Below, piece by piece: positions 17,496 through 27,389 of a DNA stretch of 64,000 nt. The notes under the pieces are model-generated. The model saw only the letters and a list, made by a program, of their open reading frames with translations. It was not told the DNA's origin and made no database searches. This stretch comes from Leucothrix pacifica. Its GTDB lineage: Bacteria; Pseudomonadota; Gammaproteobacteria; Thiotrichales; Thiotrichaceae. A program made the translations under genes and the position numbers. Each line of letters starts with the position of its first letter. The first letter of the stretch is position 1. The stretch is taken from contig NZ_QGKM01000055.1 of NCBI RefSeq assembly GCF_003172875.1, positions 1-64,000 on the forward strand, read 5' to 3'.

Positions 17496-18307
17496 GTCAG
17501 GCACCACAGCCCACTGCATTCATTGATATCGACTGGGTGGGTCGCCCGATCAGCATTGAGTATCAGTGGATAGACTCAGAAGATCAGCAAGCTCCGCTAA
17601 TGATCTTCCTCCATGAAGGCCTCGGTTCGGTCAGTATGTGGCACGATTTTCCACAGCTGTTGTGCACTGAATTGGGTTATCGCGGTTTAGTCTATTCACG
17701 CCCTGGCTATGGCCAGTCGACACCCCGTGCGCACCAAGAACAATGGGGAATGGATTTTATGCATCGACAGGCTTTGGAGGTACTTCCGGCATTACTGGAT
17801 GCGCTCTATATAGATGCGAACCATCAACCAATCTGGCTTTTCGGGCACAGTGACGGCGGTTCTATCGCTTTATTGCATGCCGCATGTTTTACCGAACAAA
17901 TGGCCGGACTGATTGTGCTGGCTCCGCACATTATGGTGGAAACACTCACTATCGATAGTATTAAGCAAGCGAAGGTGGCTTATGAACAAACCAACCTAAG
18001 GGACAAATTAGGCAGGCATCATAACAATCCGGATTCAGCGTTTTGGGGCTGGAATAAGCGCTGGCTTCACCCTGAGTTTGAGGCTTGGTCTATTGAAGAG
18101 GAAATCAAGGCAATTCAATGCCCTGTGCTCGCGGTTCAAGGGGTGAATGATGAATACGGCACACTAGAACAAATTCGTGGTATTGCCCGCCGGGTTCCAC
18201 AAACACAACTGCTGGAGTTAGCCGATTGCAGGCATTCACCGCATCGCGACCAGCCAGCGGCACTTATACAGCATGTTAAAACTTTTACAGCCCGCCAGTC
18301 AGGCTAA
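17492..18307 (+). CDS. Alpha/beta hydrolase (box-cluster associated)
   Basis: A 271-residue alpha/beta hydrolase with oxyanion segment HEGLGSVSMWHDF, nucleophile elbow GHSDGGS, and likely Asp (GVNDEYG) and His (CRHSPHRDQ). It starts with GTG overlapping the ligase stop as GTGA, so translation is coupled. Such hydrolases recur in box clusters. It may act as a thioesterase on dead-end CoA esters or release benzoate from esters; the substrate is not shown by the sequence. Confidence 0.85.
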   Translation: MSQAPQPTAFIDIDWVGRPISIEYQWIDSEDQQAPLMIFLHEGLGSVSMWHDFPQLLCTELGYRGLVYSRPGYGQSTPRAHQEQWGMDFMHRQALEVLPALLDALYIDANHQPIWLFGHSDGGSIALLHAACFTEQMAGLIVLAPHIMVETLTIDSIKQAKVAYEQTNLRDKLGRHHNNPDSAFWGWNKRWLHPEFEAWSIEEEIKAIQCPVLAVQGVNDEYGTLEQIRGIARRVPQTQLLELADCRHSPHRDQPAALIQHVKTFTARQSG

Positions 18308-18341
18308 TGACTGGAATACATAAACTCTGGAGGAGATAACG

Positions 18342-19499
18342 ATGAAACGACTAACACTGAGCCTGGTGACGGCTACCGCCTTATTCGGCACAACACAACT
18401 GATGGCAGAGGATGCATTGAAAGTAGGTCTGATGCTACCGGCCTCTGGCACTTATGCTCAACTGGGAAACGCTATTGAAAACGGCTTCAAACTCTATATT
18501 GAGAAAGAAGGCGGTAAGCTCGGCGGTCGGGATGTTGAGTATGTCAAACTGGATGATGAGTCAGACCCATCTAAAGCCACCGACAATATCAATAAACTGA
18601 TCAAGAGTGACAAGGTTGATGTTGTCGTCGGCACGGTACATTCCGGCGTAGCAGCAGCGATGGCCAAAGTCGCCAAAAAAACCGGCACACTGATGGTGGT
18701 TCCCAATGCAGGTTCCAAGCTGATTACCGGTCCGATGTGTGCCCCCAATATCTTCCGCAGCTCGTTTTCCAACTGGCAACCCGGTTATGCGATGGGCAAA
18801 GTGGCGGCAGATAAAGGCTACAAAAAAGTAGTGACGATCACTTGGAAATACGGTGCAGGTGAGGAATCAGTGGGTGGCTTTAAAGAGTCGTTTGAAGAAA
18901 ATGGCGGCGAAGTCGTCAAGGAAATGTTTGTACCCTTTCCAAATGTCGAGTTTCAGGCACTGCTTACCGAAATTGCTGCCACTAAACCGGATGCGGTATA
19001 CACCTTTTTTGCCGGTGGTGGCGCGGTTAAATTCGTCAAGGATTATAAAGCCGCCGGTCTGATGAACTCTATCCCACTGCTGGGTGCGGGTTTCCTTACG
19101 GATGGCACGCTGAAAGCTCAGGGCGGTGATGGTGAAGGCCTGCTAACCACCCTCCATTATGCCGATAGCCTGGATAACGAAACAGACAAGACGTTCCGTA
19201 CTGCCTACAACGAAAGCTTTGAAATGAAGCCTGATGTCTATGCCGTACAAGGCTATGATGCTGCTCAGATTCTAAGCATAGGTTTGGCTGCTGTAGATGG
19301 TGATGCGACTAAAACCAAAGAGATTGCTGCAGCGGTGGAATCGGCTGAAATCGATAGTCCACGCGGTAAATTCACCTTATCTAAAGCCCACAACCCGATT
19401 CAGGACATTTATCTGCGCGAAGCAAAAGGTGAAGGTAATCCGGTGATTAGTGTCGCTGCTGCAAAGCTTGATGATCCTGCTAAAGGCTGCCGGATGTAA
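18342..19499 (+). CDS. ABC transporter substrate-binding protein (LivK type, benzoate candidate)
   Basis: A 385-residue periplasmic binding protein of the branched-chain amino acid type (Peripla_BP_6). Signal peptide residues 1-22 (cleavage after LMAED-type junction), then LKVGLMLPASGTYAQLG and a two-lobe fold. GGAGGAG lies upstream of the ATG. First of five linked transporter genes inside the benzoate operon, so the ligand is most likely benzoate or a related aromatic acid rather than an amino acid; this is an inference from position. Confidence 0.9.
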   Translation: MKRLTLSLVTATALFGTTQLMAEDALKVGLMLPASGTYAQLGNAIENGFKLYIEKEGGKLGGRDVEYVKLDDESDPSKATDNINKLIKSDKVDVVVGTVHSGVAAAMAKVAKKTGTLMVVPNAGSKLITGPMCAPNIFRSSFSNWQPGYAMGKVAADKGYKKVVTITWKYGAGEESVGGFKESFEENGGEVVKEMFVPFPNVEFQALLTEIAATKPDAVYTFFAGGGAVKFVKDYKAAGLMNSIPLLGAGFLTDGTLKAQGGDGEGLLTTLHYADSLDNETDKTFRTAYNESFEMKPDVYAVQGYDAAQILSIGLAAVDGDATKTKEIAAAVESAEIDSPRGKFTLSKAHNPIQDIYLREAKGEGNPVISVAAAKLDDPAKGCRM

Positions 19500-19616
19500 T
19501 TGATGCAGTAGCGTGTTAACACAGCACTAACACAAAGCTCATAACCTATTAACACCTCCCTGCTGCTTCTATTCAGAAAACGCAGGGTAGGTTTGGACTT
19601 CCAAAAGGTATACCAC

Positions 19617-20486
19617 ATGGATTTATCCGTTTTCCTGATACAACTCCTGAACTCACTCCAGTACGGCCTGCTGTTGTACTTGGTGGCGATGGGATTGACG
19701 CTGATTTTCGGCATTATGGGAGTGATCAATCTGGCACATGGCAGCTTCTATATGATTGGTGCTTACATGGCCTATGCGCTGGCCCCGCTGGTCGGTGGAA
19801 ACTTCTTTCTCACCCTGCTGGTGGGGTTGGTGCTGGCGGTCATTCTAGGTTATCTGCTGGAATGGGCATTCTTCAGTTTTCTTTATGACCGGGAGCATTT
19901 GCAACAGGTATTAATGACCTATGGCCTGATTCTGGTGTTTGAAGAAGTCCGTAGTTTACTGGTGGGCGATGATGTCTATGGTGTTTCAGTGCCAGATATT
20001 TTATCAGGTTCAATAGCGCTGGGTGATGTCATGACCTATCCGGTCTACCGCCTATTTGTATCTGCGGTTTGTCTGCTATTAGCGTTGGGTATGTATCTCG
20101 TTTTTACCCGTACACGGCTGGGCATGATGATTCGTGCCGGTAGTGTCAACCGGGAAATGGTGCAGTCACTGGGTATCGACATTAAATTTCTGTATCGCGT
20201 GGTGTTTGCTGCCGGTGTCGCCATTGCCGCATTCGCGGGCATGATTTCAGCACCCGTATCCTCCATTTATCCCGGCATGGGTAATCAGGTGCTGATCATC
20301 TGTTTTGTCGTGGTGGTCATAGGTGGTATCGGTTCGATTCGGGGTGCATTTTTCGCAGCGTTATTGATTGGTCTGGTCGACACCTTTGGCAAGGTGTTGT
20401 TACCGGAAGCCTCCGGCGTATTAGTTTACGTGCTAATGGCTTTAATTCTATTGTGGAAACCTAATGGTCTGTTTAAGGCGGGATAA
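19617..20486 (+). CDS. ABC transporter inner-membrane permease, LivH type
   Basis: About 289 residues, eight or so membrane segments, with the family motif GVINLAHGSFYMIGAYMAY. It pairs with the LivM-type protein to form the membrane channel. The ATG at 19617 has AAAGGT upstream; a TTG 24 bases earlier gives a poorer start. The gap of 117 bases after the binding-protein gene contains an imperfect CCCTGC/GCAGGG hairpin, which may lower permease expression relative to the binding protein. Confidence 0.92.
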   Translation: MDLSVFLIQLLNSLQYGLLLYLVAMGLTLIFGIMGVINLAHGSFYMIGAYMAYALAPLVGGNFFLTLLVGLVLAVILGYLLEWAFFSFLYDREHLQQVLMTYGLILVFEEVRSLLVGDDVYGVSVPDILSGSIALGDVMTYPVYRLFVSAVCLLLALGMYLVFTRTRLGMMIRAGSVNREMVQSLGIDIKFLYRVVFAAGVAIAAFAGMISAPVSSIYPGMGNQVLIICFVVVVIGGIGSIRGAFFAALLIGLVDTFGKVLLPEASGVLVYVLMALILLWKPNGLFKAG

Positions 20487-20489
20487 ACG

Positions 20490-21467
20490 ATGATTTATAA
20501 AGAAAAAGGTAAAACGCTGTTTGTCGGTCTGTTCTTTTTGGCGCTGGCACTCTACCCACTTGTAGGCGGCGAATACAGTATCACACTGGTGAACAAAATC
20601 ATGATTTACGCGATTCTGGCCCTTAGTCTTGAACTGTTGGTGGGCAGTACCGGATTGGTCTGTTTTGGTCAGGCGGCTTTTTTTGGCATTGGTGCTTATG
20701 CTGCTATTTTACTGTCACCGGAGGATGGTCCCGCTTCAGTCTGGTTTCTGTTGCCTGCCTGTGTAGTACTAGCTGCAACTTATGCCTTGTTCGTCGGCGC
20801 ACTGTCGCTGCGTACCAAAGGTGTCTATTTTATTATGGTCACGCTGGCCTTTGCACAAATGGCCTATTACGTGGTGCACGATACCTCGCTGGGTGGGGGT
20901 TCGGATGGCATCTATATGTATTTCACACCAGGTGAAGAAACCTGGCTGGATCTCAGTAACCCCGTCATTCTTTACTTTTTCACCCTATTATTTCTGGTCT
21001 GGACTTTTGTGTTTCTCGCCATCCTGCTGCGCTCACATTTAGGCCGCGCATTGGCAGGTATCCGTATTAACGAACAGCGCATGCTGGCTTCAGGTTTTTC
21101 GACCTATCCCTATAAACTGGCCGCTTTTGTTACTTCCGGAGGCATTGCAGGTATGGCCGGATTCCTGTTTGCTGTTCAGGATGGCTTTGTCAATCCGGAA
21201 ATGCTGAGCTGGCACTTATCCGGTGCTTTGCTGGTGATGATTATCCTTGGCGGTCTGGGGCATTTACACGGCGCGATGATTGGTGCATTTGTCTTTGTGT
21301 TTTTACAGGAATTTTTCAAATCTGCGGAAATCTTCGGGGACTTTGCCGAACACTGGCATCTGGGGTTGGGCCTGACCATCATTATTAGCGTAGCCCTGTT
21401 ACCGAAAGGCTTAGTCGGCCTGCCCGAGTTAGTTCAGAAACGTTTGTTTGGCACGCAAGCCGGTTAG
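20490..21467 (+). CDS. ABC transporter inner-membrane permease, LivM type
   Basis: A 325-residue permease with the LivM hallmark segments ILALSLELLVGSTGLVCFGQ and LRTKGVYFIMVTLAFAQM. It starts three bases after the LivH stop, and the ATPase genes follow at once. Second membrane subunit of the aromatic-acid importer. Confidence 0.92.
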   Translation: MIYKEKGKTLFVGLFFLALALYPLVGGEYSITLVNKIMIYAILALSLELLVGSTGLVCFGQAAFFGIGAYAAILLSPEDGPASVWFLLPACVVLAATYALFVGALSLRTKGVYFIMVTLAFAQMAYYVVHDTSLGGGSDGIYMYFTPGEETWLDLSNPVILYFFTLLFLVWTFVFLAILLRSHLGRALAGIRINEQRMLASGFSTYPYKLAAFVTSGGIAGMAGFLFAVQDGFVNPEMLSWHLSGALLVMIILGGLGHLHGAMIGAFVFVFLQEFFKSAEIFGDFAEHWHLGLGLTIIISVALLPKGLVGLPELVQKRLFGTQAG

Positions 21468-21476
21468 GAGAATAAA

Positions 21477-22229
21477 ATGAATCAGCATGAAACCTTATTA
21501 AGCGGACAACATATTACGCAACGCTGGGGAGGCCTCACTGCGCTGGATGATGTCTCACTTGAAATCGAGCGCGGCACAGTCCACGCCGTCATTGGTACCA
21601 ATGGTGCAGGCAAATCGACACTCATCAATATACTCTCCGGTGAACTGAAACCAACTGAAGGTCAGGTGACCTTACTGGGCAATGATGTCACCCGCTGGTC
21701 ACAACCGCGCCGGGCGCGTGGCGGGCTGGGACGCAGTTATCAGCGCAACACCATTTACCCTGATTTCACAGTATCCGAGAATTGTCGCCTGGCCGCTCAG
21801 GCGCAGATACAACGCCCTTGGGTATGGTGGAACAACGCACAACAATGCCAAATAAGTACAACCAATGCCAGTAACGCTATCCTTCAGGCCGGACTGGACG
21901 ATGTAAGTAATAGCATCGCCGGGCCGCTATCGCACGGGCAGAAACGCCAGCTGGAAGTCGCGATGTGTCTGTCGACACATCCTCAAGTATTGCTGTTAGA
22001 TGAGCCACTGGCTGGCATGGGGGCTGAAGAAACGGAACGGATGTTAGCGTTATTGGAACAACTGAAACAGGATCATGCCATTTTGTTGGTGGAGCATGAT
22101 ATGGATGCCGTATTCCGCATTGCGGATCGTATTACGGTGATGGTGAATGGCAAAGTCATTGCCACGGACACACCCGCGAATATCCGCAGCAATCCGGATG
22201 TACAAACAGCCTATCTGGGAGAACATTAA
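21477..22229 (+). CDS. ABC transporter ATPase, LivG type
   Basis: A 250-residue ATPase with Walker A GTNGAGKST, signature LSHGQKRQLEVA (SHGQ in place of SGGQ, as commonly seen in LivG), Walker B VLLLDEPLAGM and H-loop LVEHDMDAV. It energises uptake together with the LivF-type subunit. Confidence 0.92.
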   Translation: MNQHETLLSGQHITQRWGGLTALDDVSLEIERGTVHAVIGTNGAGKSTLINILSGELKPTEGQVTLLGNDVTRWSQPRRARGGLGRSYQRNTIYPDFTVSENCRLAAQAQIQRPWVWWNNAQQCQISTTNASNAILQAGLDDVSNSIAGPLSHGQKRQLEVAMCLSTHPQVLLLDEPLAGMGAEETERMLALLEQLKQDHAILLVEHDMDAVFRIADRITVMVNGKVIATDTPANIRSNPDVQTAYLGEH

Positions 22230-22946
22230 ATGTCGTCATCTGAACACATTATTGATGCCCGCGAAATCCATGCCTGGTATGGTTCCAGCCACATCCTGCA
22301 TGGTATTGATCTACAAATCAACCGGGGTGAAACCGTTGGTTTGCTGGGCCGTAACGGCATGGGCAAAAGTACACTAATCCGCACCCTGCTAGGCCATGTG
22401 AAACAGCGCACTGGCCATATCAGCTTTTTTGGCAAGGATATGTCTAAAGCTAGACCGCATGAAGTAGCCCGCTCAGGCGTGGCCTATGTGCCGGAAGGTC
22501 GGGGCGTATTCCCTAATTTGAGTGTGCGGGAAAATCTGGTAATGGCCGCCCGCCCCAATAAACGCGGTGAACAGGAGTGGAGCTATGAGCGCATTATGCA
22601 GACCTTTCCGCGCCTGAAGGAACGGGAAACCAATCTGGGTGGGCAGCTTTCCGGTGGTGAACAACAGATGCTGTCTATTGGTCGGGCGCTAATGACCCAT
22701 CCGGAACTGGTTATTCTGGATGAAGCGACTGAGGGTTTGGCACCGATGATTGTGAATGAGATCTGGCGGGTGGTCGGTGAAATCCGTTCCAGCGGGATGG
22801 CTACGCTGATTGTGGATCGCAATTATCATAAAGTGCTGGCCAATAGCGACCGGGCAGTGGTGATGCAAAAAGGACAGCTAGTGTTACAGGGTGAGGCAGA
22901 CAAGATTACCAATGACCCTGAGCTGACTGGTTATTTGGGTGTTTGA
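22230..22946 (+). CDS. ABC transporter ATPase, LivF type
   Basis: A 238-residue ATPase with Walker A GRNGMGKST, signature LSGGEQQMLSIGRALM and Walker B LVILDEATEGL. The ATG follows directly on the LivG stop. The switch His found in most ABC ATPases is replaced: the segment reads LIVDRNYHKVL. Confidence 0.92.
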   Translation: MSSSEHIIDAREIHAWYGSSHILHGIDLQINRGETVGLLGRNGMGKSTLIRTLLGHVKQRTGHISFFGKDMSKARPHEVARSGVAYVPEGRGVFPNLSVRENLVMAARPNKRGEQEWSYERIMQTFPRLKERETNLGGQLSGGEQQMLSIGRALMTHPELVILDEATEGLAPMIVNEIWRVVGEIRSSGMATLIVDRNYHKVLANSDRAVVMQKGQLVLQGEADKITNDPELTGYLGV

Positions 22947-23001
22947 TTCATCCTGTTAAGCAATAAACAACTTATCATCCAGAGAAGACCGTAAAGCACT
23001 G

Positions 23002-24180
23002 ATGACCGTTAATAAAACAAACTGGTCGCTCGTTCTGATTATCGTTTTTGCGGGCATCACAGCAGCGACGAATATTGGTAAGGTGGCTCCGGTTATACCG
23101 CTGATTCAGCAGGAATTAGGACTAAGCCTAGTCAATGTCGGCTGGGTCGTTTCGGGTTTTAGTCTGGCCGCGATGTTCCTGTGTTTATTAATGTCGGTAC
23201 TGGCGACTCAGGTCGGTAATTACCGCTTAGCAGTACTGGCTTTATTAATGATGGGAGCCGGCGGCCTGATCAGTGCGAATGCCGGGTCCTTTCCGGCTTT
23301 ACTCTCAGGGCGGGTGACTGAAAGTTTAGGCTTTGTCATGATCGCAGTCACCGGCCCTGCCCTGTTAGCTAAAGTCGCCTTACCTGAAGACATGGCCATT
23401 GCCATTACACTCTGGACAATCTGGTTGCCGGTAGGGGTAATATTGATGTTATTACTGTCACCCTTACTGGTTAGCTTGTCCGGTTGGCGCTTGGTTTGGT
23501 CGGTAACCTCATGGCTGTCATTAGCCTGGGCACTGGTATTAGGCATCGCCGTATTCAAGATAGGGACTGCAGGTGACCGTGCCCCGCGTATCAGCCGGGC
23601 TGAATTCCGGGGTCTATTCCATCGTAATTCATGGCTACTGACCTTAAGCATGACCTGTTTTTCCATGGCTTATCTGGCAGCCACTTCATTTGCACCCACA
23701 TTCTGGTATGAAACCCACGACATTAGTTTACGTCAGGGAGCCTATTTCTTAACATTCGCTATGTTCGGCACGATGATCGGTAATCTTAGCAGTGGTCTAT
23801 TGGTTAAGCGGGGTTATGCGACACGCAAATTGCTGTTAATGGCTTTCGTCATCCCCACCCTGATTGGCGGATGTTCATTTCTCACCAGCCTGCCTTTTTG
23901 GGTGCAATACATTGGCTTTGTCATTTTCACCACCTTGGCAGGGGCAGTGCCCACTGTGCTCATGGCCGTTGCACCGACTTACACCTCCAGCCCGGTACAA
24001 ATCGGTCCCAGCGTTGCCATGGTCTTTCAGGGCGCAACCACCGGCCAGGTATTAGGCCCGATACTCCTCAGTCAACTCATCGAATATCACCAGCATAACT
24101 GGAGTTGGGCCTTACTATTTTTTAGTGTGCTGGCGGTTATGGGTAGTTTACTAATGTCGCAGGTTCGGCCACCGGAATAA
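23002..24180 (+). CDS. MFS transporter (CynX/NimT-like)
   Basis: A 392-residue major facilitator with twelve predicted membrane helices, similar in layout to CynX/NimT-type anion permeases. Same strand and only 55 bases after the LivF gene, so likely the last gene of the benzoate operon. It could be a second aromatic-acid importer or an exporter of pathway intermediates. Substrate not deducible. Confidence 0.82.
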   Translation: MTVNKTNWSLVLIIVFAGITAATNIGKVAPVIPLIQQELGLSLVNVGWVVSGFSLAAMFLCLLMSVLATQVGNYRLAVLALLMMGAGGLISANAGSFPALLSGRVTESLGFVMIAVTGPALLAKVALPEDMAIAITLWTIWLPVGVILMLLLSPLLVSLSGWRLVWSVTSWLSLAWALVLGIAVFKIGTAGDRAPRISRAEFRGLFHRNSWLLTLSMTCFSMAYLAATSFAPTFWYETHDISLRQGAYFLTFAMFGTMIGNLSSGLLVKRGYATRKLLLMAFVIPTLIGGCSFLTSLPFWVQYIGFVIFTTLAGAVPTVLMAVAPTYTSSPVQIGPSVAMVFQGATTGQVLGPILLSQLIEYHQHNWSWALLFFSVLAVMGSLLMSQVRPPE

Positions 24181-24211
24181 CCTCCAGCTTGTTATTGCTT
24201 CCATTCAAACC

Positions 24212-25372
24212 CTACACCAGATAACCCTCAGCCAGCGCCACCCAATAAGCAGCACCCATCGGCAAGATTTCTTTATTGAATATATACTTCGGGTGGTGAA
24301 CAAACTGGCCATCACCATTACCGAGGAAGCAATACGTGCCCCGCACCTTTTGCAGCATAAAGGCGAAGTCCTCAGAACCAAGATAAGAAGGGCCACCCTC
24401 AAACACATGATCATCACCGAAGGCTTCGCGGGCAATTTGAGCAGCTCTGCGTGTTTCAGTTGGGTCATTGGTCAATACAGCACCCGGCACACCTTCGCGA
24501 ATTTCGGAGGTGCAACCGAAAGACTCGCACTGTTGCCGGATCAAACGACGAATATTGTGATTGACCATTTCACGGTCTTCAGGTGTCGTGGTGCGTATTG
24601 AAAGACGTAGGATTGCAGTATGGGCAATCACGTTCGCCGCCTGACCAGATTGAAATGCTCCGACCGTAACGACTGCTTTATGTTCCGGGGCAATATTTCG
24701 TGACACGATCGTCTGTAATGCCATGACTAGTGATGAACCGGCAACGATTGGATCAATAGTATGTTCGGGGGTCGAACCGTGACCACCCTTACCGGTGATT
24801 TCAACTTCCCAGTTGTCCACGGCGGCCATCGTATCGCCTTCGGTGAAGTAGAGTTTGCCTGCCTCTAACCCCGGCATATTGTGCATACCGAAGATAGCAT
24901 CGACCGGGAACCGCTCAAACAGGCCGTCCTCGATCATCGCCGGAGCACCTTGCATCGTTTCTTCTGCCGGTTGGAAAATCAGCCGTACCGTACCATTAAA
25001 ACTTTTCTTCTCAGCGAGGTATTTAGCCGCCGCCAACAGCATGGTGGAGTGTGCATCGTGGCCGCACAGATGCGCGACCTTTGGAGTTTCCGATGCATAA
25101 TCGAGATCATTATCTTCCTGGATCGGCAGCGCATCAAAATCAGCACGTAATCCGATCACTTTATCGCTGTCGCCTACTTTCAGTGACGCAACAATGCCGT
25201 ATTCACCAATATCAGTTTCGACCTCATACTCACCAAAGCTACGTAATATTTCAGCGATGTATTGTGCGGATTTTGCTTCCTGCATTGATAGTTCAGGATG
25301 ACGGTGTAAATGTTCGAACCAGCTTTTCATCAGGTCGAAGTCACCCTGTAGTTGGGTAACGATGTTGTTCAT
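24212..25372 (-). CDS. M20 amidohydrolase (hippurate hydrolase-like candidate)
   Basis: A 386-residue M20D metallopeptidase. Metal/catalytic segments seen: LCGHDAHST, FQPAEETMQGAP (EE), FGMHNMPGLEAG, and GSEDFAFML near the C terminus. Dimerisation insert in the middle (GGHGSTPEHTIDPI). These enzymes hydrolyse N-acyl amino acids such as hippurate (N-benzoylglycine) or IAA conjugates. It is the last gene of a four-gene TRAP operon beside a benzoate pathway, which makes benzoyl-amino acid hydrolysis attractive. Enzyme class is firm; substrate is inferred. Confidence 0.88.
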   Translation of the reverse strand: MNNIVTQLQGDFDLMKSWFEHLHRHPELSMQEAKSAQYIAEILRSFGEYEVETDIGEYGIVASLKVGDSDKVIGLRADFDALPIQEDNDLDYASETPKVAHLCGHDAHSTMLLAAAKYLAEKKSFNGTVRLIFQPAEETMQGAPAMIEDGLFERFPVDAIFGMHNMPGLEAGKLYFTEGDTMAAVDNWEVEITGKGGHGSTPEHTIDPIVAGSSLVMALQTIVSRNIAPEHKAVVTVGAFQSGQAANVIAHTAILRLSIRTTTPEDREMVNHNIRRLIRQQCESFGCTSEIREGVPGAVLTNDPTETRRAAQIAREAFGDDHVFEGGPSYLGSEDFAFMLQKVRGTYCFLGNGDGQFVHHPKYIFNKEILPMGAAYWVALAEGYLV

Positions 25373-25427
25373 GGTTTAACTATTCCTTTATTATTGATTG
25401 TACTGGTCTATGTAAACAACGTTATGC

Positions 25428-26723
25428 CTACCCCGACGATAGTTTCACTAACCACAGCGTAATAGCCGGAAAGGTCGTCAGAAGCGCCAACCGCAGCAGA
25501 TCCATGCCAATAAAAGGCACAAGCCCTTTAAAGATTGTCGTCAGCTGAACTTCCGGCAGGGTCGCCCGCAGGACAAATACATTCATCCCCAGAGGCGGTG
25601 TAATCAACGCAATTTCGGTGGCCACCACCACGACAATCCCGAACCAGACCAAGTCATAGCCTTGTGCGTCAATCAGGGGAGCAAACAACGGTACGAAGAT
25701 CAGGATAATGGCCAGTGAATCCATCACGCAGCCCAACAGCAGGAACACCATAATAATCATCAGCATCAACATCAGACCGGAAATACCCTGTGCAGACACC
25801 ATTTCCAGAATGCCGTCAGCCAGCCCGGAGTAAGAAATCAGCTTTGAAAATAGCAAAGCACCGAAAAGCACTGTGTACAAGATAATCGAGGTACGTGCGG
25901 TATCCAGCAGAACGTCCTTCAGCACCGGGATACTCATTTTTCCGGACAGGGTCGCGATAGTTAAGGCAATACCCGCACCAATACCAGCGGCCTCAGTCGG
26001 TGAAAACCACTTCATGTACAGGCCGCCAATAATCAGCGCGAAGATAAAAAGAAAAGACCATACGCCTTTCAGTGATGCCAGACGACCTTTCCAGTCGGTA
26101 CGTTCACCCGCCGGAGCACTGTCCGGCCGCGACAGACTCACCAGATAAATAGCCAGCATGTACATCACTAAGCCGAGAATGCCGGGAACAACGCCTGCGA
26201 TAAATAAATCACCAATATTGGTCTGGGTAAGAATGCCGTAAATCACCAGAATAATAGAAGGTGGAATCAGAATGCCGAGAGTTCCACCGGCTGCAATGGT
26301 TGCAGTCGATAGCTCTTCTGAATAACCGTGCTCGCGCATACTGGGGTAAGCGACTTTCGACATCGTGGCGGCAGTCGCATAGCTGGAACCACACACCGCG
26401 CTAAAACCCGCACAGGCCACCATTGTCGATAGCGCAAGACCGCCCCGCACATGACCGAAAAAGGCGTTTGCTGAGCGAAACAAATCGTGGGAAATACCAG
26501 TGCGTGAAATTACATTACCCATCAGAATGAACATCGGCACCACCGCCAACTCATAGGACAGCACCGCTTCGGAAATGGTCATCGGTAGCAGTGTCAGCGC
26601 CACATCGAAGCCCATCAACATGGTCAGACCGGCCAGTGATACTGTTAATAATGCAAAACCTAAAGGGATACGCAGGAATGCCAGAATCAGCACCGCAATA
26701 ATTGCCATTACGCCGATAGTCAT
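25428..26723 (-). CDS. dctM: TRAP transporter large permease DctM
   Basis: A 431-residue DctM subunit with about twelve membrane helices, including family segments LGILIPPSIILVIYGILTQ and FLLLGCVMDSLAIILIFVP. It forms the Na+-driven channel for a carboxylate-type substrate. Overlaps dctQ by four bases. Confidence 0.93.
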   Translation of the reverse strand: MTIGVMAIIAVLILAFLRIPLGFALLTVSLAGLTMLMGFDVALTLLPMTISEAVLSYELAVVPMFILMGNVISRTGISHDLFRSANAFFGHVRGGLALSTMVACAGFSAVCGSSYATAATMSKVAYPSMREHGYSEELSTATIAAGGTLGILIPPSIILVIYGILTQTNIGDLFIAGVVPGILGLVMYMLAIYLVSLSRPDSAPAGERTDWKGRLASLKGVWSFLFIFALIIGGLYMKWFSPTEAAGIGAGIALTIATLSGKMSIPVLKDVLLDTARTSIILYTVLFGALLFSKLISYSGLADGILEMVSAQGISGLMLMLMIIMVFLLLGCVMDSLAIILIFVPLFAPLIDAQGYDLVWFGIVVVVATEIALITPPLGMNVFVLRATLPEVQLTTIFKGLVPFIGMDLLRLALLTTFPAITLWLVKLSSG

Positions 26724-27223
26724 AGTGCGCCCTCTTCGTCAGGTTTCTCAATCAATGGCTCAGCTGCCATGTAATGTTGGTAAAAAAGTCCCAGCGCACT
26801 CAGTAAGGCTGAGATAGCGATAAACAGGTACAATGGCCCTCGCGGTAAGCGCAGTTCATTACTGACATCACTAATATCAGCCGCTTCCAGAGCCGATTGC
26901 AGGAACGTCCACGCCACCAGTAATAAGATGACCACCATCAGCAGGATGACAATATGCCGCCACCATTGCATGGAGGGCTTATCCAGAAAGGCATCTAATA
27001 TATCAATGGTGAGGTGCATACCCGCGATAGTCACCAATGGCAGGCCACAAAATACGACCAGCGCCATTAAATGTTCGGTCAGATCATGGATGCCATAAAT
27101 GGGGTGATTAAACAGGTGTCTGCCCATGACATCGGCGAAGTTGATTGCCACCATAACCAGCAGGAAAAACATCAGCAAATATTCAAGAAAAGGTACAATA
27201 ATGTTCAAAAAACGTTTGGCCAT
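26720..27223 (-). CDS. dctQ: TRAP transporter small permease DctQ
   Basis: A 167-residue four-helix membrane protein (LEYLLMFFLLVMVAINFADV at the start, VFCGLPLVTIAGMHLTID centrally), the standard small subunit. The ATG at 27223 has GGAGGG eight bases upstream; a GTG three codons earlier would sit on that site. Separated from dctP by 166 bases containing a perfect palindrome. Confidence 0.9.
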   Translation of the reverse strand: MAKRFLNIIVPFLEYLLMFFLLVMVAINFADVMGRHLFNHPIYGIHDLTEHLMALVVFCGLPLVTIAGMHLTIDILDAFLDKPSMQWWRHIVILLMVVILLLVAWTFLQSALEAADISDVSNELRLPRGPLYLFIAISALLSALGLFYQHYMAAEPLIEKPDEEGAL

Positions 27224-27295
27224 GAGTGGCACCCTCCAAAAGAAAAATCCTCCCCCCCAACCTCTCCTGTAACAAGAAGGGAAAGGAGTTTAACT

Positions 27296-27316
27296 GGCAA
27301 GGTTAATAACCTTGCC
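27296..27316. promoter_or_regulatory. 21-base hairpin between dctP and dctQ
   Basis: GGCAAGGTTA-A-TAACCTTGCC is a perfect 10-bp inverted repeat with one central base. A hairpin here in the mRNA would protect the dctP message or slow entry into dctQM, giving the usual excess of binding protein. No T run follows on the minus strand, so a full terminator is unlikely. Confidence 0.55.
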
Positions 27317-27389
27317 GACAAAGTGTCCCCTTTTATACTCTGCCTCTTTGGAAAGCAGCAAAAGGAAACGAGGGAGGGATTTAGTTTGT

